This document shows, piece after piece, positions 32,228 through 36,717 of a DNA stretch of 36,717 nucleotides. Position 1 is the first letter of the stretch. The number at the start of each line of letters is the position of its first letter. This stretch comes from a bacterium. Its GTDB lineage: Bacteria > SAR324 > XYD2-FULL-50-16. The notes under the pieces were generated by a model. The model was given only the letters and a program-made list of their open reading frames with translations, was not told the origin of the DNA and did no database searches. The DNA is taken from assembly GCA_018830885.1 (NCBI GenBank), contig JAHJRI010000342.1, positions 1 through 36,717 of the forward strand. Direction: 5' to 3'. A program made the translations under genes and the position numbers.

Positions 32228-33787
32228 TCACGAATCCGCACCGGGGCCGCTTTTCAGATCCGGCTCCCGGGTGGACCGGGTCTCAATATGACCGGTCATC
32301 AGCATGCCCACCGTTTCCATATCGAAGGCTTCAGCCGTGATCTCGCCAACCACCTCCCCTTCAAACATCACCAGGGTTCTGTCAGAGAGAGAACGGATCT
32401 CCTCCAGTTCAGCGGATACCAGCAGAACAGCCACCTTTTCGCTCCGGAGGTCCAGGATCTGCTGGTGAATGAACTCAATGGCTCCGATATCGATCCCCCG
32501 GGTGGGCTGGGCAATGATCAGCAGACGCGGATGCTGGCTGAATTCGCGGGATACGATCACCTTCTGCTGGTTCCCCCCGGAGAGCGTCCCGGTAGCAATG
32601 TCTGTCAGGGGCGGGCGAATATCAAATTTTTTGACCAGTTCCTCTGCGTAGGAGCGGATGCTGGCAAAATTCAGAAACCCGTTTTTGCGGCAGAAGGGGG
32701 CGCGATAGTGAAACCCGAGAATCTGGTTCTCCGCATTTGAGTAGCTCGACAGAAACCCATGGGCTTTCCGGTCAGCGGGAATATGGGCAATTTGATGTTC
32801 CCTGATTTTGCGGGCGGAGAGGTTGGAAATATCCTCCCCCTGGTACCAAACGGTGCCGGTGTCCAGCCTGCGCAGACCGGTCAGCACCTCTACCAGCTCT
32901 GTCTGTCCATTGCCTTCCACCCCGGCAATACCCAGGATCTCACCCTCCTTCAGGTCAAAGGAGACGTTCTTCAGCCTCGGTTTATTGCCGACGGTCACAC
33001 AGAGGTTCTCAACTCTGAGCACCGTCTCACCGGGGACGACCGGCTGCTTGTCCAGCTCGAAAAGGACCTCCCGGCCCACCATCATATTGGCCAGAATATT
33101 GGCAGTCGCCTCGCTGGTCGGCAATTCACCCACTTTGCGGCCGTTGCGCATCACGGTGACATCGTCGGAGATCTCCAGAACCTCTTCCAGCTTGTGGGTA
33201 ATAATGATAATGGTTTTCCCCTGGGCCTTGAGTCGACGCAGGATCTGAAAGAACTCCCCGACCTCCGGGGGGGTCAGGACAGCCGTCGGCTCGTCCAGGA
33301 TCAGAATCCTGGCATCCCGGTAGAGGGCCTTCAGAATCTCCACCCGCTGCTGCAGACCCACGGACAGGTTTTCAACCTCGATGCGGGGATCGATCTGCAG
33401 ACCGTATTCGTCTGAAAGCTTCCTGATTTTTTCTTCAGCCTGGGCTAGGTGCAGGACACCGCTGCGGCTGACGGGTTCCAGACCGAGAATAATATTCTCG
33501 GTCACCGTCATGGGGGGAATGAGCATGAAGTGCTGGTGCACCATGCCAATACCATTCCTGATAGCATCCTGCGGATTGATGATCTTTTTTTTCTCACCAA
33601 ACAGCTCGATTTCACCGGCATCCGCCTGGTAAAATCCGTAGAGGATCTCCATGATGGTGCTTTTCCCGGCACCATTTTCGCCAATGATGGCGTGGATGGT
33701 CTCCTGGCGAACATTGATATCCACAGCATCGTTCGCCAGGGTCTGTGCGAACCGTTTGGTGATCTGTTTTAAGCGAACAGCGAGCAT
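32228..33787 (-). CDS. Nucleoside-type ABC transporter ATPase with two ABC domains (NupO-like)
   Basis: A 519-residue protein with two fused ATP-binding domains, the class used with BMP/sugar binding proteins. Domain 1: Walker A GENGAGKST (36-44), signature LSVGLQQR (140-147), Walker B LILDEP (161-166). Domain 2: degenerate P-loop GVEGNGQTEL (288-297), signature LSGGNQQK (401-408), and Walker B region LLIIAQPTRGID (421-432) with Gln in place of the usual Glu. That pattern, one good and one degenerate site, is normal for this family. The start codon is 9 bp after the BMP gene stop, indicating tight co-expression. Confidence 0.92.
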   Translation of the reverse strand: MLAVRLKQITKRFAQTLANDAVDINVRQETIHAIIGENGAGKSTIMEILYGFYQADAGEIELFGEKKKIINPQDAIRNGIGMVHQHFMLIPPMTVTENIILGLEPVSRSGVLHLAQAEEKIRKLSDEYGLQIDPRIEVENLSVGLQQRVEILKALYRDARILILDEPTAVLTPPEVGEFFQILRRLKAQGKTIIIITHKLEEVLEISDDVTVMRNGRKVGELPTSEATANILANMMVGREVLFELDKQPVVPGETVLRVENLCVTVGNKPRLKNVSFDLKEGEILGIAGVEGNGQTELVEVLTGLRRLDTGTVWYQGEDISNLSARKIREHQIAHIPADRKAHGFLSSYSNAENQILGFHYRAPFCRKNGFLNFASIRSYAEELVKKFDIRPPLTDIATGTLSGGNQQKVIVSREFSQHPRLLIIAQPTRGIDIGAIEFIHQQILDLRSEKVAVLLVSAELEEIRSLSDRTLVMFEGEVVGEITAEAFDMETVGMLMTGHIETRSTREPDLKSGPGADS

Positions 33788-33796
33788 ACCGTGAGC

Positions 33797-34831
33797 TTAG
33801 CGCTTGTCAGGGACAATAATCTCACCGTCGATGATCTTCTTTCTGAAAAGATTCACCACTTTTTCCATCTTGGATGTGATCAATTTACGGTTGTACTTGT
33901 CGAGGGCATAGCCGACACCGTTGTTATTCAGACCATAGACATGAATCCCGCCGGAGAGATCCCCGCTCTGGACCTTTTTGATGGCGTCATAGACAGAGAC
34001 ATCGACCCGCTTGAGCATGGAGGTGATGATCTGGCCCGGCACAATGTAGTTCTGGTTGGAGTCTACACCGATACCGTAAACACACTTATCCACCCGCTCG
34101 CCCTTACTGACCTTGGGAAAACAGGGGCCTCTGCCATTCTCTTCCTTCAGCGCATCGAAAAGACCGTTCCCCGATCCACCCGCGGCTGCATAAATGACGG
34201 AAGCGCCCTTGCCGATCTGGGCCTTGGCGATCTCTTTGGCCTTTGCAGGGTCGTTCCAGGCGGTGGGGGTGTTGCCGACATAGTTGACCACGACCTCGAT
34301 ATTGGGATAGATGCGCCGGGCACCTTCACGATAGCCCACTTCAAATTTGTGGATCAATGGAATCTCCATGCCGCCGATAAAGCCCACGACGCGCTTATTA
34401 TTGACCTCACGGGAACGCATGGCTGCGATCATTCCCACCAGATAGGAGGCTTCATGCTCCTTGAACAGCAGGGATGAGACGTTGGGCAGGTCGACCACCG
34501 CATCCACAATGGCGAACTTGATCTTGGGAAATTCGGTGGCCACATTCTTGACGGCCGTGGCATTGGCAAAACCGATACCGAAGATCAGGTCATATCCTTC
34601 AGACGCAAATGCCCGCATGGCTTCTTCCACTGCACTGGAATCACCCGGCTCCACGTCCTTGAGATAAATCCCCAGCTCTTTTTTAGCCTTGGCTGCGCCT
34701 TCCCAGGCGGATTGATTAAAACTACGATCGTTTTTTCCGCCGGCGTCAAAAACCATTCCGACGCGTATTTCAGCCCAGGCTTGGACTGTCATGACCAGTG
34801 ACAACAACAACACCGCTATTATCTTTTTCAT
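33797..34831 (-). CDS. BMP-family (PnrA-like) nucleoside-binding protein
   Basis: A 344-residue periplasmic binding protein of the BmpA/PnrA family, which binds purine or other nucleosides. A Sec signal peptide (MKKIIAVLLLSLVMTVQAWA, cut about 20/21) replaces the lipoprotein signal seen in many family members. The family blocks DAGGKNDRSFNQSAWEG (about 29-45), IFGIGFANA, GFIGGMEIPLIHKFEVGY and AAAGGSGNGLFDAL are all present, and GVDSNQNY binds ligand in homologues. It starts an operon of four transporter genes with an SD of GGAGAGGAT and a sigma-70-like promoter about 140-165 bp upstream. Confidence 0.92.
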   Translation of the reverse strand: MKKIIAVLLLSLVMTVQAWAEIRVGMVFDAGGKNDRSFNQSAWEGAAKAKKELGIYLKDVEPGDSSAVEEAMRAFASEGYDLIFGIGFANATAVKNVATEFPKIKFAIVDAVVDLPNVSSLLFKEHEASYLVGMIAAMRSREVNNKRVVGFIGGMEIPLIHKFEVGYREGARRIYPNIEVVVNYVGNTPTAWNDPAKAKEIAKAQIGKGASVIYAAAGGSGNGLFDALKEENGRGPCFPKVSKGERVDKCVYGIGVDSNQNYIVPGQIITSMLKRVDVSVYDAIKKVQSGDLSGGIHVYGLNNNGVGYALDKYNRKLITSKMEKVVNLFRKKIIDGEIIVPDKR

Positions 34832-34967
34832 ATCCTCTCCGGGAGTAGGGGTTGGAAGAATTCAAATCGATTACGCTAACGCAACGGGACACCCCCGGGC
34901 AACTGCTGAACAGGAGCCGCCGGAGGCTGAAAATGATTGGTATCCTGTGTTTGACTGCTGAACCAAA

Positions 34968-34995
34968 AAGATACCGAATCAGGGGTAAAAGTCAA
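34968..34995 (-). promoter_or_regulatory. Possible promoter of the BMP ABC operon
   Basis: On the minus strand TTGACT (34990-34995), 16-bp spacer, TATCTT (34968-34973). The -35 is good and the -10 weak. It sits about 140 bp before the BMP start codon, leaving a long untranslated leader in which I recognise no riboswitch. Confidence 0.4.
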
Positions 34996-35036
34996 TTGAA
35001 AAAGCCGAAACCCACTTCTGCAATTGATGAGACCTC

Positions 35037-35861
35037 TTATTGCTTCGGCTCCCACGCATTTAAAGCCGCTTTACGCATCTGGGATTTCTCAGCCGTCGAT
35101 TTCCGCCATTGATAATCGTAGACAGCCCCTTCCCACTCACCGTACATGGCGTTTGGCAGAACAAAATAACGGTGTCCGAACTCTTTTTGATTGGCATCCA
35201 CTGCAGCCAGACGCTCCGCAACACCTTTGTGCTCAAAAATGACGTCATGATCGTTGAGGTTGTCACCGAACAGCATGATGATATCGAATTTCGTGGCTAT
35301 CTCGTCTCGTCGGGACTGTTTGCTGGAGGACGCATTCCTGAGATACATATGGCTCTCATCCGCCTGGGGAAAGCCCAGTGCGCGCATGTTTTTCAGCGTG
35401 TTCTGCATCCCCGGTATCTTGCGGTCCTTGGTGATTTTGCGATTGGAGAGGTAGATAATCGCGACGCCTTTGGCGTCCGCATATTTCAGAAATTCCACCG
35501 CTCCGGGAATGGCGCCGGCCTGTGCCGCATCAATCCATTCAAACCATCCGTGGGGATAGCCGGTCTGTTTAATCACGACCATCGCCTGGTAGGGACTGTT
35601 GTCCAGCAATGTCTCATCCAGATCCAGCACAATCGCTTTCTGTTTGGCGGTCTGTTTCTGGAGTTCCATATCGAGCATCACCCTGGCCAGATTGAATGTC
35701 TGATACGCTATCGCGCGGTATTCAGCCGCTGTCTGGTGCCAGAGGGTTGCCATCACCAACTGGTCCGGCAGAACATCTTCCTTTGGATACGGTTTGGCCA
35801 TCACCGGTAAAATCCAGAAACAAATAGCGATTCCCAGCACAAGCTTTCCAAATTTTTGCAT
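35037..35861 (-). CDS. e(P4)-family acid phosphatase / 5'-nucleotidase, exported
   Basis: A 274-residue HAD-superfamily IIIB phosphatase of the e(P4) family, which strips phosphate from nucleotides (such as NMN) outside the cytoplasm. The DxD motif is VLDLDETLLDN (Asp80, Asp82), motif II is YLSNR (Ser139), Lys181 follows in SSSKQSRRDE, and motif IV is GDNLNDH (Asp200, Asp204). The N-terminus has a signal peptide (LVLGIAICFWILPVMA-KP) but no lipobox Cys, unlike the type lipoprotein, so it should be free in the periplasm. ATG 35861 is chosen for the GAGGT upstream. It is transcribed toward and 205 bp before the nucleoside ABC operon, suggesting a salvage pair. Confidence 0.88.
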   Translation of the reverse strand: MQKFGKLVLGIAICFWILPVMAKPYPKEDVLPDQLVMATLWHQTAAEYRAIAYQTFNLARVMLDMELQKQTAKQKAIVLDLDETLLDNSPYQAMVVIKQTGYPHGWFEWIDAAQAGAIPGAVEFLKYADAKGVAIIYLSNRKITKDRKIPGMQNTLKNMRALGFPQADESHMYLRNASSSKQSRRDEIATKFDIIMLFGDNLNDHDVIFEHKGVAERLAAVDANQKEFGHRYFVLPNAMYGEWEGAVYDYQWRKSTAEKSQMRKAALNAWEPKQ

Positions 35862-35903
35862 TTTGACCTCTTTCATCAGTCGTTTCAATAATCCTGAAGG
35901 TTC

Positions 35904-36032
35904 GATTCAGGTTCAGCGATAGACGCTAAGACCTGCATCTCATTGAACTCATTCTCGCCGTTCTGCACTGCGAGTCTCCTGAATTCAATCACACACAGGT
36001 CTCAGCGTCTGCTCAGAAAAGGTAGTGAATCA
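35904..36032. repeat. Palindromic element A3
   Basis: A 129-bp palindrome just upstream of the phosphatase gene: left arm GATTCAGGTTCAGCGATAGA then CGCTAAGACCTGCATC..., right arm CACACACAGGTCTCAGCGTC then TGCTCAG...GTGAATCA. It shares the arms of A1 but has a much shorter centre. Confidence 0.7.
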
Positions 36033-36578
36033 TTACATCCTGAAAACAGTGAGCATGATCAGGTTGCGAACAATGCTGAACAGCAGCGAGTGTTTTGAGA
36101 AACGGCACCCGGTCACCGGTTTCACTTTGTCGCGACGGTAAGGACATTTTTTGAACGCAATTTTGAAACTGAAGGAGACGGGTTGACCAGCATGTTTATG
36201 CTCCATCACCAGATAGAAAATTACAGAAAAGAAAAACGAACGTCAAACAACTTCTGCAAATAAAATTGCAGCCGGTTAAAAATCGTCCAGTTTCATCCAT
36301 CCTGCCGAAAACAGGTGTAACCGGAGATAACGATCATCATGCCATTTAAAACCCGGGGGCCTGTCCTGAAAACGTTGATGCGCCTTTCATTCAGTACATT
36401 AGGGTAAAAAAGGGTCTTCATGGGGCAGATCGTGCAGGCAATCGGGTCCGATGCTGCTTTTCCTGCATCTCTTTTCCTTAAAATAAGCAGCAATGTTCGG
36501 TTGGGTTTGTGCAGTCCGTTAAAGACGATTTGTCAACCGTTCCGCCAAGGGGATACCGATTTAAAACACGCATGGTAA
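36033..36578. other. Intergenic region, nothing recognised
   Basis: About 550 bp between A3 and B2 with no recognised gene. A 26-codon frame (TTG 36183 to 36263) follows an AAGGAGA, but nothing else supports it. Confidence 0.35.
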
Positions 36579-36717
36579 CTATTCACCTGTATATGCCCCA
36601 AAGGTATTGTGTTTCAAGAAACGCATGCATCCTCCTGGAGCTCCGGGAAGCCATCCATGGCTTCCAAGGTTCTTGAAACACAATACCTTCGGGGCTGAGC
36701 GGAAATTGAACTGAATA
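36579..36717. repeat. Palindromic element B2 (runs to window end)
   Basis: Near-copy of B1 (about 4 differences in 138 bp), same orientation, cut by the window end only at its last base or so. It begins CTATTCACCTG and ends TTGAACTGAATA. Confidence 0.8.

Noticed and set aside
36183..36263. A 26-codon frame after an AAGGAGA
   Set aside because: Starts with TTG, has no family features and cannot be told from chance.

Overview
The window looks like a chromosomal segment of a Gram-negative anaerobe, most likely a Desulfobacterota (Desulfobacterales-like) bacterium. This is inferred from the style of the proteins (TAT-exported TRAP binding proteins, a 226-residue adenylate kinase with a Cys-containing lid, many small redox and stress proteins) and from gaps filled with large palindromic repeats. 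No rRNA, tRNA, CRISPR array, phage gene or transposase gene was found.

Layout. 1-1432: end of an Orn/Lys/Arg decarboxylase and a VIT/CCC1 metal transporter. 1921-7706: a two-component system closely resembling E. coli BtsS/BtsR (the pyruvate sensor pair), followed on the same strand by a complete TRAP transporter (dctP-dctQ-dctM) whose binding protein is of the 2-oxoacid (TakP-like) kind. 8346-13170, minus strand: a second TRAP transporter (dctP-dctQ-dctM) and, downstream, an FMN-dependent 2-hydroxyacid oxidase bracketed by two inverted copies of a palindromic repeat. 13668-22442: small redox, detoxification and stress genes (nitroreductase, pirin, ferritin-like protein, DJ-1/PfpI, MAPEG, ABM-domain protein, quinone oxidoreductase, EamA transporter, OsmC, RidA). 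22772-27042: a QueG-related iron-sulfur protein, adenylate kinase, a VUT/YhhQ-type transporter and an MFS transporter. 27235-29388: a 717-residue helical protein I cannot assign. 29429-35861, minus strand: a nucleoside-type ABC importer (BMP binding protein, double ATPase, two permeases), a small membrane protein with repeated acidic/Trp motifs, and an exported e(P4)-family acid phosphatase/5'-nucleotidase.

How the genes fit together. Three uptake themes appear. (1) Pyruvate or another 2-oxoacid is probably sensed by BtsS and imported by the adjacent TRAP system. (2) A related acid, perhaps lactate, is probably imported by the second TRAP system and oxidised by the flavoprotein. (3) External nucleotides are probably dephosphorylated by the exported phosphatase and the nucleosides imported by the ABC system.

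The least expected signal is in the gaps. At least three families of non-coding palindromic repeats (called A, B and C here) occupy most large intergenic spaces. Family A has 5 copies (8148-8335, 9633-9839, 20724-20830, 21541-21682, 35904-36032). Family B has 3 copies (20578-20717, 20835-21010, 36579-36717) plus a core nested in C1. Family C has 3 copies (1642-1813, 21805-21974, 22588-22664). One C copy can be read as a 77-bp element interrupted by a 95-bp family-B-like core, which gives an order of insertion. The B copies keep a fixed core while their outer arms change together and stay complementary.
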